Assembly: GCF_003984645.1 (NCBI RefSeq)
Contig: NZ_RWKI01000005.1
Location: 248,001 to 312,000 of the forward strand
Direction: 5' to 3'
Origin: Variovorax sp. MHTC-1
Lineage (GTDB): Bacteria; Pseudomonadota; Gammaproteobacteria; Burkholderiales; Burkholderiaceae_C
Length of the DNA: 64,000 nt
Shown: in pieces, positions 26,834-36,466 of the stretch
How the letters are laid out: every line of letters begins with the position of its first letter
How positions within the stretch are numbered: the first letter of the stretch is position 1
The notes under the pieces: generated by a model
Told to the model about the DNA's origin: nothing
Databases searched by the model: none
The model's input: the letters and a program-made list of their open reading frames with translations, nothing else
Translations under genes and position numbers: made by a program

Positions 26834-26873
26834 TGCAACGAAAATCGGTGTCTTTGAAGTTGCAAAAACACCG
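26834..26873 (+). other. interleaved inverted repeats (pseudoknot-like) between hslU and mraZ
   Basis: TGCAAC (26834-26839) pairs with GTTGCA (26859-26864), and CGGTGT (26846-26851) pairs with ACACCG (26868-26873). The two pairs are interlocked, as in an H-type pseudoknot or two mutually exclusive hairpins. The region is markedly more AT-rich than its surroundings. Confidence 0.4.
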
Positions 26874-26916
26874 CTAAGTCGTTGATTCCATTACAAAAAA
26901 TACCAGCGACCGCCCG

Positions 26917-26944
26917 TTGCGCGCTAAGCGTTTCCTGCTACAGT
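26917..26944 (+). promoter_or_regulatory. candidate mraZ (dcw cluster) promoter
   Basis: TTGCGC (26917-26922), 16 bases, TACAGT (26939-26944). The predicted start near 26951 falls inside the phased AGTG boxes, fitting repression by MraZ. Confidence 0.5.
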
Positions 26945-26976
26945 GCAAAAAAGTGCAGTTAAGTGGGAAAAAGTGT
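26941..26976 (+). promoter_or_regulatory. MraZ operator: four AGTG boxes at 10-bp spacing
   Basis: CAGTGC (26941), AAGTGC (26951), AAGTGG (26961) and AAGTGT (26971) are direct repeats spaced exactly one helical turn. Known MraZ sites are tandem direct repeats with a 10-bp period (TGGGA-N5 in E. coli, AAAGTG-type in mycoplasmas). The position over the transcription start supports autorepression of the division cluster. Confidence 0.8.
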
Positions 26977-27030
26977 CGAGCGATGCCTCTTTCAGGTGCG
27001 CGACGCCTCCCACCACAGGGGTTCGTGGTC

Positions 27031-27459
27031 GTGTTTCAAGGCGCTTCATCGCTCAGTCTGGATGCCAAGGGGCGGCTCTCCGTGCCGACCCGGCATCGTG
27101 ACGTCCTGAGCGCGACCGCCGCCGGCCAGCTCACGATCACCAAGCATCCGCACGGATGCCTGATGCTGTTCCCTCGTCCCGAGTGGGAGAAATTCCGCGA
27201 GCGCATCGCTGCGCTGCCGATGTCGGCACAGTGGTGGAAGCGAGTCTTCCTGGGCAATGCGATGGACGTCGAAATGGATGGCACCGGCCGCGTGCTGATC
27301 TCGCCCGAGCTGCGCTCGGCTGCCGGCATCACGCGCGACGTCCTGCTGCTCGGGATGGGCAACAACTTCGAGCTCTGGGACAAGGCCACCTACGACGCCA
27401 AGGAGGCCGAAGCCACCCAGGGCGAGATGCCCGATGTTTTCCAGGACTTTTCGTTCTGA
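27031..27459 (+). CDS. mraZ: transcriptional regulator MraZ
   Basis: 142 residues from a GTG at 27031 (V-F-Q-G-A-S-S), the family N-terminus, with ACAGGGG upstream; an ATG 114 bases earlier would add a non-family extension running through the operator. Two SpoVT/AbrB-like half domains: [18 protein letters not shown] and [16 protein letters not shown] ring-shaped DNA-binding protein, first gene of the dcw cluster and its autorepressor. Confidence 0.94.
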   Translation: MFQGASSLSLDAKGRLSVPTRHRDVLSATAAGQLTITKHPHGCLMLFPRPEWEKFRERIAALPMSAQWWKRVFLGNAMDVEMDGTGRVLISPELRSAAGITRDVLLLGMGNNFELWDKATYDAKEAEATQGEMPDVFQDFSF

Positions 27460-27467
27460 GGCCGGCA

Positions 27468-28388
27468 GTGGAACAGGCATGGACCCATACGACCGTGTTG
27501 TTGAAGGAGGCGGTGGAAGCCCTCCTTCCCGATGCGTCGCGGGCCTCCGGCACCTACGTGGATGCCACCTTCGGGCGCGGCGGCCATTCGCGCGCCATCC
27601 TCGAGAGGCTGGCGCCGGCCGGCCGGCTGATCGCGTACGACAAGGACGCGGAAGCGGTGGCGGAAGCAGCGCGCATCGAGGATGCGCGTTTTTCCATCAG
27701 GCACCAGGGTTTCAAGGACGTGGGGGAACTGCCGCCGGCGAGTGTGGCCGGCCTGCTGATGGACCTCGGCATCAGCTCCCCCCAGATCGACAACCCCGCA
27801 CGGGGTTTTTCTTTTCGTTTCGACGGCCCGCTCGACATGCGCATGGACACCACGCGCGGCGAGAGCGTGGCCGAATGGCTGGCAACGGCCGAACCACAGC
27901 AGATTGCGGAGGTGATTCGTGACTATGGCGAGGAACGGTTTGCTGTTCAGATTGCAAAGGCGATTGCAGCTCGCCGACAAGAACGGGGCCCAATTTCAAC
28001 CACCGCCGAGCTGGCCGAGCTCGTGGCTGGCGCGGTCAAAACCCGCGAGCCGGGCCAGAACCCTGCAACGCGCACATTTCAGGCTCTTCGGATTTTCATC
28101 AACGCCGAGCTTGAAGAGCTGCAACAGGCGCTAGAAGCGAGCCTTAGCGTGCTGCAACCCCAAGGCCGGCTTGCGGTGATCAGCTTCCACTCGCTGGAAG
28201 ACCGCATCGTGAAGCAGTTCATCGCCAAGCATTCGCGCGAGGTCTACGACCGCCGCGCGCCCTTTGCTGCACCGAAGGCGATGAAGCTCAAGGCCCTGGG
28301 GCGCGTCAAGCCGTCGAAGGCCGAGGTGGACGGCAATCCGCGCGCCCGCAGCGCGATCCTGCGCGTCGCCGAGCGCACGCAAGCGTGA
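27468..28388 (+). CDS. rsmH: 16S rRNA (cytosine(1402)-N(4))-methyltransferase RsmH
   Basis: 306 residues from a GTG with GAGG upstream, giving [15 protein letters not shown] near the N-terminus as in the family. SAM motif [16 protein letters not shown], then [24 protein letters not shown] and C-terminal [14 protein letters not shown]. It methylates C1402 in the ribosomal P site. It follows mraZ by 8 bases. Confidence 0.95.
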   Translation: MEQAWTHTTVLLKEAVEALLPDASRASGTYVDATFGRGGHSRAILERLAPAGRLIAYDKDAEAVAEAARIEDARFSIRHQGFKDVGELPPASVAGLLMDLGISSPQIDNPARGFSFRFDGPLDMRMDTTRGESVAEWLATAEPQQIAEVIRDYGEERFAVQIAKAIAARRQERGPISTTAELAELVAGAVKTREPGQNPATRTFQALRIFINAELEELQQALEASLSVLQPQGRLAVISFHSLEDRIVKQFIAKHSREVYDRRAPFAAPKAMKLKALGRVKPSKAEVDGNPRARSAILRVAERTQA

Positions 28389-28396
28389 AATGAACA

Positions 28397-28472
28397 GCCC
28401 CCACGCTCATCACTTCGTGTATCGCTGCCCCCCGAGGGGGCGCTCAGTGCCCTTCGGGCGGCCGGGCGGGCA
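28397..28472 (+). repeat. palindromic repeat family A between rsmH and ftsL
   Basis: GCCCCCACGCTCATCACTTCG, TGTATCGCTGCCCCCCGAGG, GGGCGCTCAGTGCCCTTCGG, GCGGCCGGGCGG. It is inserted in the middle of the essential division operon, so it cannot be a strong terminator. Confidence 0.85.
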
Positions 28473-28477
28473 CTGAC

Positions 28478-28825
28478 ATGACGCGCCTCAACCTGCTCCT
28501 GCTCATGGCCGTGCTGGCCTCGGCGATCTACCTGGTGCACACGCAGTACCTGTCGCGCCAGCTGTTCACCGAGCTGCATCGCACGCAGAGCGAGGCGCGC
28601 CGGCTCGAGCTCGAGCACGACCGGCTGCAGGTCGAGAAGCGTGCGCAGGCGACGCCGCTGCGGGTCGAGAAGCTGGCCAAGGAGCAGCTCAAGATGCGCA
28701 CCACGACGCCGGCCATCACGCAGTACGTGCGGCAGGACGGCACGGTGATCCCGGCGGTCGTTGCACCGGAACCTGCGCCGGCCGCATCGCCGCCGCGCGC
28801 GGCTGCCCGCAGGAGCGCCCAATGA
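28478..28825 (+). CDS. ftsL: cell division protein FtsL
   Basis: 115 residues. One N-terminal transmembrane helix (LNLLLLMAVLASAIYLVHT) and a periplasmic coiled coil (FTELHRTQSEARRLELEHDRLQVEKR). With FtsB and FtsQ it activates septal synthesis by FtsWI. The C-terminal Ala/Pro tail is variable. It overlaps ftsI by ATGA. Confidence 0.92.
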   Translation: MTRLNLLLLMAVLASAIYLVHTQYLSRQLFTELHRTQSEARRLELEHDRLQVEKRAQATPLRVEKLAKEQLKMRTTTPAITQYVRQDGTVIPAVVAPEPAPAASPPRAAARRSAQ

Positions 28826-30570
28826 GCCGGCGCAGCGTGCAATACACGACCAGCCCGCTGCTTGCGAGCAAGACCCCGGTCTGGCGCAGCAAGTTCATCG
28901 TGGCCGGCATCGCCCTCGGCTTTCTGGTGCTGGCTGGCCGCGCGGCCTACGTTCAGGTGATCGGCAACGACTTCTTCCGGCGCCAGGGCGAGGTGCGCTT
29001 CACGCGTACGCTGGAGCTGCCGGCCAACCGCGGCCGCATTCTCGATCGCAACGGGCTGTTGCTCGCCTCCAGCGTGGTGGCGCCCAGCATCTGGGCGATT
29101 CCCGAAGACGTCGAGCGCGACGACCCCGAAGTCAAGGCCAAGCTCAGGCAGGTTGCGAAGCTGCTCGAGATGACGCAGAAGGACTTCGACAAGAAGCTGG
29201 AGGACGAGGACAAGACCTTCGTCTGGATCAAGCGCCAGGTCGACGAGCCCATCGCCAAGCGCATCGCCGAGCTCGACATCAAGGGCATCTACCAGCGCAA
29301 GGAATACAAGCGCCAGTACCCCGAGGGCGAGGCTGCCGCGCACGTGGTCGGCTTCACCAACGTCGAGGACAACGGACAGGAAGGCATCGAGCTGGCGTTC
29401 AACAAGGAGCTGGCCGGCAAGGCGGGCGCGCGCCGCGTGATCAAGGACCGGCTCGGCCGCGTGGTCGAGGGCGTGGGCGAGCAGATCCCGCCGGTCGACG
29501 GCCGCGACATCCAGCTCAGCGTCGACAGCAAGGTGCAGTTCTTCGCCTACCAGAAGCTGCGCGACGCGGTGACGGCCAACAAGGCAAAGGCCGGCAGCGT
29601 GGTGGTGCTCGACGCCATCACCGGCGAAGTGCTGGCGCTGGCCAACTACCCGAGCTACGTGCCCGACAAGCGGCAGAACCTCACCGGCGAGCAGCTGCGC
29701 AATCGCGCGCTCACCGACACCTTCGAGCCCGGCTCGACGATGAAGCCGATCACCGTGGCGATGGCGCTCGAGGCCGGCCGCATCAAGCCGCAGACGCTGA
29801 TCGAAACCGGGCCCGGGCGCTTCAGCATCGGCGGCTTCACCATCAGCGACACCCACAACTACGGCACGCTCACGGTCGAAGGCGTGATTCAGAAGTCGAG
29901 CAACGTCGGCGCGCTCAAGATTGCGCAGAAGATGAGCCCGCACGAGATGTGGGACACCTACACGGCGCTCGGCTACGGCCAGAAGCCGCAGTTGCAGTTT
30001 CCTGGCGCGGTGACGGGGCGGCTGCGTCCGTGGAAGAGCTGGAAGCCGGTCGAGCAGGCCACCATGTCCTACGGCTACGGGCTGTCGGCTTCGCTGTTCC
30101 AGATGGCGCATTCGTACACCTCATTCGCGCACGACGGACAGCTCATCCCGGCGACGATCCTCAAGAGCCCCGATCCGGCAGTTGGCGTGAAGGTGTTCTC
30201 GCCGCAGAACGCGCTCGCGGTGCGCAAGATGCTGCAGATGGCGGCCGGCCCCGGCGGCACCGGCCAGCGCGCGCAGACCATCGGCTACTCGGTGGGCGGC
30301 AAGTCCGGCACCGCGCACAAGCAGGTCGGCAAGGGCTATGCAAGCAACAAGTACCGCTCGTGGTTCACCGGTATGGCGCCGATCGAGAAGCCGCGCATCA
30401 TCGTGGCGGTGATGATCGACGAGCCGAGCGCCGGCCAGTATTTCGGCGGCCTGGTGGCGGCGCCGGTGTTCAGCGAGGTGGTGCAGCAGACGCTGCGCAT
30501 GATGAACGTCCCGCCCGACATGGCAGTCAAACCACTGGTCGTGACCAACGGCGTGGAAGAGAGCTTCTGA
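28822..30570 (+). CDS. ftsI: penicillin-binding protein 3, septal transpeptidase FtsI
   Basis: 582 residues. One transmembrane helix (IVAGIALGFLVLAGRAAYV), a pedestal domain with ELPANRGRILDRNG, and a transpeptidase domain with SxxK as STMK (about residue 305), SxN as SSN in QKSSNVGALK, and KSG as GGKSGTAHK (about 494). It crosslinks septal peptidoglycan with FtsW. The stop overlaps the murE start (TGATG). Confidence 0.96.
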   Translation: MSRRSVQYTTSPLLASKTPVWRSKFIVAGIALGFLVLAGRAAYVQVIGNDFFRRQGEVRFTRTLELPANRGRILDRNGLLLASSVVAPSIWAIPEDVERDDPEVKAKLRQVAKLLEMTQKDFDKKLEDEDKTFVWIKRQVDEPIAKRIAELDIKGIYQRKEYKRQYPEGEAAAHVVGFTNVEDNGQEGIELAFNKELAGKAGARRVIKDRLGRVVEGVGEQIPPVDGRDIQLSVDSKVQFFAYQKLRDAVTANKAKAGSVVVLDAITGEVLALANYPSYVPDKRQNLTGEQLRNRALTDTFEPGSTMKPITVAMALEAGRIKPQTLIETGPGRFSIGGFTISDTHNYGTLTVEGVIQKSSNVGALKIAQKMSPHEMWDTYTALGYGQKPQLQFPGAVTGRLRPWKSWKPVEQATMSYGYGLSASLFQMAHSYTSFAHDGQLIPATILKSPDPAVGVKVFSPQNALAVRKMLQMAAGPGGTGQRAQTIGYSVGGKSGTAHKQVGKGYASNKYRSWFTGMAPIEKPRIIVAVMIDEPSAGQYFGGLVAAPVFSEVVQQTLRMMNVPPDMAVKPLVVTNGVEESF

Positions 30571-32054
30571 TGCTGACGCTCCACACCCCCCTCGAAGCAG
30601 CGGGCTGGCTCAAGGCCCGCGTGCGCGGCGTGCTGCATGCCGACAGCCGGCCGGTGGGCGCGGGCGACGGTTTCGTGGCCTGGCCCGGCGCGGCCACCGA
30701 CGGCCGGGGCCATGTCGCGGCCGCGCTGGCACAGGGCGCCGCGGCCTGCCTGGTCGAGGCCGACGGCGTCGAGGCCTTCGGCTTCGAGGGCGATGCCATC
30801 GCGTGCTACGCCGGCCTCAAGGCAGCGACCGGACCGATCGCTGCGGCCTATTACGACGATCCTTCCAACCGGCTCGATGTGCTCGCAGTCACCGGCACCA
30901 ACGGCAAGACCTCCACCGCTTGGTGGCTGGCGCAGGCGCTCGCAGGGCGCTCGCCCTGCGCCGTGATGGGAACCCTCGGCATCGGCGTGCCGCCGGACCT
31001 GAGCTACACCGGCCTGACCACGCCGGACCCGGTGATGCTGCAACGCGAACTGCGCGGCTATGCGGACCGCGGCTTCGGCGCCTGCGCGATCGAGGCCTCC
31101 TCGATCGGCATCGCGGAACGCCGGCTCGACGGCACGCGAATCGCGGTCGCGGTGTTCACCAACTTCACGCAAGACCATCTCGACTACCACCGCAGCATGG
31201 ATGCCTACTGGCAGGCCAAGGCCGAGCTGTTCCGCTGGCCGGGCCTGCGCTCCGCGGTGGTCAACATCGACGACGTGCACGGCGCCAGCCTGGTCGCGAA
31301 CCTGGTCGAGCGCGGCGTCGGCGCGCTCGATGTGTGGACCGTGTCGGCCGCCGGCGCGCCGGCCCGCCTGCGGGCCACGGAGATCGGCTACGACGCGCAG
31401 GGCCTGCAATTCTCGGTGCTCGAGCAAGGCGTGCCGGCCGAGCACCTCAAGACGCAGCTGATCGGCCAGTACAACGTCGCGAACCTGCTGGGCGTGCTGG
31501 GCACGCTGCGCGCGCTCGGCCTGTCGCTGAAGGATGCAGTGGCGGCCTGTAGCAGGCTCGACAGCGTGCCGGGCCGCATGGAGCGCGTCGCAGTCGCCGG
31601 CCAGCCGCTGGCGGTGGTCGACTACGCCCACACGCCCGATGCGCTCGACAAGGCGCTCGCCGGCCTGCGTCCGCTGGCGCGCCAGCGCGGCGGGCAGCTC
31701 TGGTGCATGTTCGGCTGCGGCGGCGATCGCGACACCGCCAAGCGGCCCATGATGGCCGCGGTGGCCGAGAAGCAGGCCGACCGCCTGGTCGTGACCAGCG
31801 ACAACCCGCGCAGCGAGAAGCCCAGCGCCATCATCAGCCAGATCCTCCTGGGCCTGGCGCGTCCCGAGGCGGCGCAGGTCGAACCCGACCGCGCGAAGGC
31901 GATCCGCGAGACGCTGGCCCAGGCCGCGCCCGAGGACGTGGTGCTCTTGGCCGGCCGCGGCCACGAAGCCTGGCAGGAGATCGCAGGCGAGCGCATCGCG
32001 TTTTCCGATCGAACGCATGCGATCGAGGCCTTGACGTTGAGGAGTGGCGCATGA
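30570..32054 (+). CDS. murE: UDP-N-acetylmuramoyl-L-alanyl-D-glutamate--2,6-diaminopimelate ligase
   Basis: 494 residues. ATP site [18 protein letters not shown]; the meso-DAP selection motif DNPR is at residue 411 (TSDNPRSEKP). LDYHRSMDAYWQAK marks the central domain. It adds meso-diaminopimelate to the stem peptide. It overlaps ftsI and murF at both ends. Confidence 0.96.
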   Translation: MLTLHTPLEAAGWLKARVRGVLHADSRPVGAGDGFVAWPGAATDGRGHVAAALAQGAAACLVEADGVEAFGFEGDAIACYAGLKAATGPIAAAYYDDPSNRLDVLAVTGTNGKTSTAWWLAQALAGRSPCAVMGTLGIGVPPDLSYTGLTTPDPVMLQRELRGYADRGFGACAIEASSIGIAERRLDGTRIAVAVFTNFTQDHLDYHRSMDAYWQAKAELFRWPGLRSAVVNIDDVHGASLVANLVERGVGALDVWTVSAAGAPARLRATEIGYDAQGLQFSVLEQGVPAEHLKTQLIGQYNVANLLGVLGTLRALGLSLKDAVAACSRLDSVPGRMERVAVAGQPLAVVDYAHTPDALDKALAGLRPLARQRGGQLWCMFGCGGDRDTAKRPMMAAVAEKQADRLVVTSDNPRSEKPSAIISQILLGLARPEAAQVEPDRAKAIRETLAQAAPEDVVLLAGRGHEAWQEIAGERIAFSDRTHAIEALTLRSGA

Positions 32055-33499
32055 GCGAGTCTCATCGGCCGGGAGCACCCATGATGACCCTGGGCCAGGC
32101 GCTGGCCTGGATTCCGGGCGCGCGCCTGGTCGGCGATCCCGCCACGCCCATCTCGCGCGTGCACACCGACACGCGCACGCTCGCGGCCGGCGATCTGTTC
32201 GTGGCCCTGAAAGGCGAACGCTTCGATGCCAACGACTTCTTGACCGATGCGCGCGCGCGCGGCGCTGTCGCCGCGATCGCGCACCGCGGGCTCGCAGCCG
32301 CGGGGCTTCCAGGGCTCGAAGTGCCCGACACGCTGGCCGCGCTGGGCACCCTGGCTGCGGGCTGGCGCGCGCAGTTCGAGCTGCCGCTGGTCGCCGTCAC
32401 AGGCAGCAACGGCAAGACCACCGTCACGCAGATGATCGCGTCGATCATGCGCGCCACCGGCGAAGGGCGCGCGCTCGCTACCGCCGGCAACTACAACAAC
32501 GAGATCGGCGTGCCGCTGACGCTGCTGCGCCTGCGCGAACGGCACCAGCTCGCGGTGGTCGAGCTGGGCATGAACCACCCGGGCGAGATCGCTCGGCTGG
32601 CCGCGATCGCGCGCCCCACCATCGCGCTGGTCAACAACGCACAGCGCGAGCACCTGGAATTCATGTCCAGCGTCGACGCGGTGGCGCACGAGAACGGCGC
32701 CGCGATCAGCGCGCTGCCGGACAGCGGTACCGCCGTGTTCCCCTATGGCGACGCCTTCACTGCGCTGTGGAACGAAATGGCGCACGAGGGCGCATCGCGC
32801 CGCTGCCTGACCTTCGGCGAGCGCCCCGATGCGGACATCGCGCTGGCCGACGCGCAATGGCAGGGCGGGGCCTGGCGCTTCGAGGCGCGCACGCCGCTCG
32901 GCGACATCAAGTCCACGCTGCGGATCGCCGGCCGGCACAACGTGGTCAATGCGCTCGCGGCCGTGGCCTGCTCGCTCGCCAGCGGCGTGTCGCTCGAGAA
33001 GATCGCCGAGGGGCTGGCCGCGTTCGAGCCGGTCAAGGGGCGCTCGAAGGCCGCCGAACTGCGCTTCGCGGGCCGGCACGCGCTCACGCTGGTCGACGAC
33101 AGCTACAACGCCAACCCCGACTCGGTGCGCGCCGCGATCGATGTGCTCGGCGGCCTGCCGGGCCCGCGCCTGCTGGTGCTGGGCGACATGGGCGAGGTGG
33201 GCGACCAGGGACCGGAGTTCCACGCCGAGGTCGGTGCCTGGGCGAGCCGGCGCGGCATCGAGACCCTTTTTGCGCTCGGCCGCGAATCGGCGCACGGCGT
33301 CGCGGCCTTCAAGGCGGCCGGCGGCGCCGAGGCCCGGCATTTCGAGGACATCGCGGCACTCAACACGGCGGTGCTCGCGCAGTTGCCGCACACGGCCAGC
33401 ATGCTGGTCAAAGGCTCGCGCTTCATGCAGATGGAGCGCGTGGTGCAGGCCGTCTCGGCGGCTGCCGAAGAACAACAAGACAAGGAGGGCAGCCAATGA
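32051..33499 (+). CDS. murF: UDP-N-acetylmuramoyl-tripeptide--D-alanyl-D-alanine ligase
   Basis: 482 residues from the ATG overlapping the murE stop; an internal ATG at residue 14 is an alternative. ATP site [52 protein letters not shown]. It adds D-Ala-D-Ala to the UDP-MurNAc tripeptide. The 3' end carries a strong AAGGAGG (33483-33489) placed for an ATG at the stop codon, not for mraY itself. Confidence 0.96.
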   Translation: MSESHRPGAPMMTLGQALAWIPGARLVGDPATPISRVHTDTRTLAAGDLFVALKGERFDANDFLTDARARGAVAAIAHRGLAAAGLPGLEVPDTLAALGTLAAGWRAQFELPLVAVTGSNGKTTVTQMIASIMRATGEGRALATAGNYNNEIGVPLTLLRLRERHQLAVVELGMNHPGEIARLAAIARPTIALVNNAQREHLEFMSSVDAVAHENGAAISALPDSGTAVFPYGDAFTALWNEMAHEGASRRCLTFGERPDADIALADAQWQGGAWRFEARTPLGDIKSTLRIAGRHNVVNALAAVACSLASGVSLEKIAEGLAAFEPVKGRSKAAELRFAGRHALTLVDDSYNANPDSVRAAIDVLGGLPGPRLLVLGDMGEVGDQGPEFHAEVGAWASRRGIETLFALGRESAHGVAAFKAAGGAEARHFEDIAALNTAVLAQLPHTASMLVKGSRFMQMERVVQAVSAAAEEQQDKEGSQ

Positions 33500-33522
33500 A
33501 CGCGGCCTGCGCATCATGCTAG
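33496..33522 (+). other. 8-codon mini-ORF bridging murF and mraY
   Basis: The ATG overlaps the murF stop (ATGA), has AAGGAGG 7 bases upstream, encodes MNAACASC, and stops at TAG four bases past the mraY ATG (33516). mraY has no ribosome-binding site of its own. Ribosomes ending on this mini-ORF would sit exactly on the mraY start, suggesting translational coupling. Confidence 0.5.
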
Positions 33523-34694
33523 TGAGCCTCGCCCTGTGGCTGCAGACGCTCTCGCCGGAGTTCGGCTTCCTGCGCGTCTTCCAGTACCTGACCTTCCGCG
33601 CGCTGATGGCGGCACTGACTGCGCTGCTGGTCGGCCTCCTGGCCGGGCCCTACGTGATCCGCCGCCTTGCCGCGCTCAAGATCGGCCAGCCGGTGCGCGG
33701 CTACGGCATGGAGACGCACCTGAGCAAGAGCGGCACGCCCACCATGGGCGGCGTGCTGGTGCTGTTCTCGATCGCCTTCGCGACGCTGATGTGGTTCGAT
33801 CTGTCGAACCGCTTCGTCTGGATCGTGCTGTGGGTCACGCTGGGCTTCGGCGCCATCGGCTGGGTCGACGATTGGCGCAAGGTGGTGCGCAAGGACCCGG
33901 AAGGCATGCGCTCGCGCGAGAAGTACTTCTGGCAATCCGTGGTCGGGCTGGTGGCGGGCGTCTACCTGCTGTTCAGCATCTCCGAAAGCTCGAACTGGCG
34001 CGTGCTCGAGCTGTTTTACAGTTGGGTCGGTTCGGGCTTCGACCTCGACTTCCCGCCCAAGATCAACCTGCTGGTGCCCTTCTTCAAGGAAGTGAGCTAT
34101 CCGCTCGGCGGCATCGGCTTCGTGATCCTGACCTACCTGGTGATCGTCGGCGCCAGCAACGCGGTGAACCTGACCGACGGCCTCGACGGCCTGGCGATCA
34201 TGCCGGTGGTGATGGTCGGCTCCGCCCTGGGCGTGTTCGCCTACGTGACCGGCAGCGCCGTCTATTCCAAGTACCTGCTGTTCCCGCACATTCCGGGCTC
34301 GGGTGAACTGCTGGTGTTCTGCTCGGCCATGGCCGGCGCGGGGCTCGCCTTCCTCTGGTTCAACACCCACCCGGCGCAGGTCTTCATGGGCGACGTGGGC
34401 GCGCTCGCGCTGGGCGGCGCGCTCGGCACCATCGCGGTCATCGTGCGCCAGGAGATCGTGTTCTTCGTCATGGGCGGCATCTTCGTGGTCGAGGCGATCT
34501 CGGTGATGGCGCAGGTGACCTACTTCAAGTACACCAAGAAGCGCTTCGGCGAAGGCCGCCGCGTGCTCAAGATGGCGCCCTTGCACCACCACTTCGAGAA
34601 GAGCGGCTGGCGCGAGACGCAGGTCGTGGTGCGTTTCTGGATCATCACCATGCTGTTGTGCCTGGTGGGCCTTTCCACCTTGAAGCTGCGGTAG
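33516..34694 (+). CDS. mraY: phospho-N-acetylmuramoyl-pentapeptide-transferase MraY
   Basis: 392 residues, about ten transmembrane helices. Catalytic motifs: [19 protein letters not shown] (Asp-Asp), [25 protein letters not shown], and the HHHFEKSGW loop. It makes lipid I from UDP-MurNAc-pentapeptide and undecaprenyl phosphate. The start ATG lies inside the mini-ORF following murF. Confidence 0.96.
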   Translation: MLVSLALWLQTLSPEFGFLRVFQYLTFRALMAALTALLVGLLAGPYVIRRLAALKIGQPVRGYGMETHLSKSGTPTMGGVLVLFSIAFATLMWFDLSNRFVWIVLWVTLGFGAIGWVDDWRKVVRKDPEGMRSREKYFWQSVVGLVAGVYLLFSISESSNWRVLELFYSWVGSGFDLDFPPKINLLVPFFKEVSYPLGGIGFVILTYLVIVGASNAVNLTDGLDGLAIMPVVMVGSALGVFAYVTGSAVYSKYLLFPHIPGSGELLVFCSAMAGAGLAFLWFNTHPAQVFMGDVGALALGGALGTIAVIVRQEIVFFVMGGIFVVEAISVMAQVTYFKYTKKRFGEGRRVLKMAPLHHHFEKSGWRETQVVVRFWIITMLLCLVGLSTLKLR

Positions 34695-34699
34695 GACAC

Positions 34700-36466
34700 A
34701 TGCGGCATCTTCAAGACCAACACGTTCTGATCCTGGGCCTCGGCGCCTCGGGCCTGGCGATGGCGCGCTGGTGCGCGCGCCACGGCGCCACGCTGACCGT
34801 GGCCGACACGCGCGAGGCGCCGCCGCGGCTCGAGGCGCTGCGCGCGGAGCTGCCCGAAGCGGTCTTCGTCGGCGGGCCGTTCTCGGCCGCACTGGTCGAA
34901 GGCACCTCGGTGCGTGCGGTCTATCGCTCGCCCGGACTGTCGCCGGCTTCGATCGCGGTGGTGGTCGATGCGGCGCGTGCCATGGGCCTGCCGGTGGGTG
35001 GCGAGCTCGATCTGTTCGCACGTGCGCTGGCGGACCTGCGCACGGTCGAGACCGCTGAAGAAGTCGTCGACGTGCCGGTCGAGGCGGCGGCGCCGCGGCA
35101 GGATGTCCAGCCCGTCGAGGAAGCCCCGCCTGCTCCCGTCGAGGAGGAGGACGACGACGACGCCGAAGCGCCGACCCCGATCCTCGTGCCCGTTCCGCCG
35201 GCGCCCAAGGGCTACACCCCGGCCCTGCTGGCCGTGACCGGCACCAACGGCAAGACCACGGTCACCGCGCTCGCGGGCCAGCTGGTGGAGCGCGCCGGCA
35301 AGACGGTCGCGGTGGCCGGCAACATCGGCCCCACCTTGCTCGACACGCTGGCCGCGCACATCGATGCCGGCACGCTGCCCGAGGTGTGGGTGCTCGAGCT
35401 CTCGAGCTTCCAGCTCGACGGCGTGCAGGGCTTCGAGCCGACCGCGGCCGCGGTGCTCAACGTGTCGCAGGACCACCTCGACTGGCACGGCGACATGGCT
35501 TCTTACGCCGCGGCCAAGGCGCGCATCTTCGGCGCCAACGGCACGATGGTGCTCAACCGCGAGGACGACGCCGTGATGGCGATGAGCGGCGCCGGGCCGT
35601 CCCAAGCCGCGAAGGCCCCCTCGGGGGGCAGCGACGATGCGCCAGCGCGGAGCGTGGGGGCACGTCGCCCGGCGCCGGTCAAGCTGGCGAAGGGCCAGGC
35701 GCCGCGCAGCATCGTCACCTTCGGCGCCGGCATGCCGCTGCGTCCCGGAGACTACGGGCTCGAGCTGCTGAATGGCATGGCCTGGCTGGTGCGCGCGCTG
35801 GAAGCCGACGAGACGCAGAAGCGCAAGCGCGGCGCCGCGGCCGAAGAGGAAGAGATCCACATCCAGCGCCTGATGCCGGCCAACGCGCTGCGCATCCGAG
35901 GCCGGCACAACGCCCTCAACGCGCTGGCGGCGCTCGCGCTCGCCACCGCGGCGGGTTGCCAGCTCGCGCCCATGCTCTACGGCCTGCGCGAATACCGCGG
36001 CGAGCCGCACCGGGTCGAGCCGGTCGCGATCGTCGATGAGGTCGAGTACTTCGACGACAGCAAGGGCACCAACGTGGGCGCGACGGTCGCAGCCCTGATC
36101 GGGCTGGGCGAAGAGCGCCGTCTGGTCGTGATCCTCGGCGGCGAGGGCAAGGGCCAGGACTTCACGCCGCTGGCGGCGCCGGTGCGCCAGTACGCGCGCG
36201 CCGTGGTGCTGATCGGCCGCGACGCGCCGCTGATCGAGGCCGCGCTGGCATCGACCGGCGTGCCGCTGCTCGCGGCCGCCTCGCTGCCCGAGGCCGTGAA
36301 GCTGGCCGCCGGCCGCGCGCATCCCGGCGATGCGGTGCTGCTGTCGCCGGCCTGCGCGAGCTTCGACATGTTCAAGGACTACGCGCACCGCGCGGCGGTG
36401 TTCTGCGACGCGGTGCAGGAACTCGCCGAGTCGCCGCGCGGCACGGATGGCGGGGAGCCGGTATGA
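34700..36466 (+). CDS. murD: UDP-N-acetylmuramoyl-L-alanine--D-glutamate ligase with three inserts
   Basis: 588 residues against about 440-500 usually. Ligase motifs are intact: [26 protein letters not shown] (from about residue 180), [40 protein letters not shown]. Extra material is (1) an acidic/proline-rich stretch at about 114-170 ahead of the ATP site, (2) about 35 residues at 297-330 encoded by an inverted family A repeat, placed in the loop before ITFGAG-type strand, and (3) a charged loop with [12 protein letters not shown]. All fall in surface-loop positions by comparison with E. coli MurD, so activity is probably retained. Confidence 0.94.
   Translation: MRHLQDQHVLILGLGASGLAMARWCARHGATLTVADTREAPPRLEALRAELPEAVFVGGPFSAALVEGTSVRAVYRSPGLSPASIAVVVDAARAMGLPVGGELDLFARALADLRTVETAEEVVDVPVEAAAPRQDVQPVEEAPPAPVEEEDDDDAEAPTPILVPVPPAPKGYTPALLAVTGTNGKTTVTALAGQLVERAGKTVAVAGNIGPTLLDTLAAHIDAGTLPEVWVLELSSFQLDGVQGFEPTAAAVLNVSQDHLDWHGDMASYAAAKARIFGANGTMVLNREDDAVMAMSGAGPSQAAKAPSGGSDDAPARSVGARRPAPVKLAKGQAPRSIVTFGAGMPLRPGDYGLELLNGMAWLVRALEADETQKRKRGAAAEEEEIHIQRLMPANALRIRGRHNALNALAALALATAAGCQLAPMLYGLREYRGEPHRVEPVAIVDEVEYFDDSKGTNVGATVAALIGLGEERRLVVILGGEGKGQDFTPLAAPVRQYARAVVLIGRDAPLIEAALASTGVPLLAAASLPEAVKLAAGRAHPGDAVLLSPACASFDMFKDYAHRAAVFCDAVQELAESPRGTDGGEPV
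35590..35665 (-). repeat. palindromic repeat family A in frame inside murD
   Basis: The minus strand reads TGCCCCCACGCTCCGCGCTGG, CGCATCGTCGCTGCCCCCCG, AGGGGGCCTTCGCGGCTTGG, GACGGCCCGG, matching the intergenic copy at 28397-28472 block by block. The murD frame stays open through it. Confidence 0.85.

Noticed and set aside
28397-28472. Repeat hairpin between rsmH and ftsL as a terminator
   Set aside because: GC-only hairpin without T-tract, located inside an operon that must be transcribed through.
28761-32054. Plus-strand open frame of 1097 codons through ftsI and murE
   Set aside because: Real murE starts at 30570. The upstream part is the shadow frame of ftsI, rich in Arg/Ala/Gly as expected for off-frame reading of GC-rich DNA.
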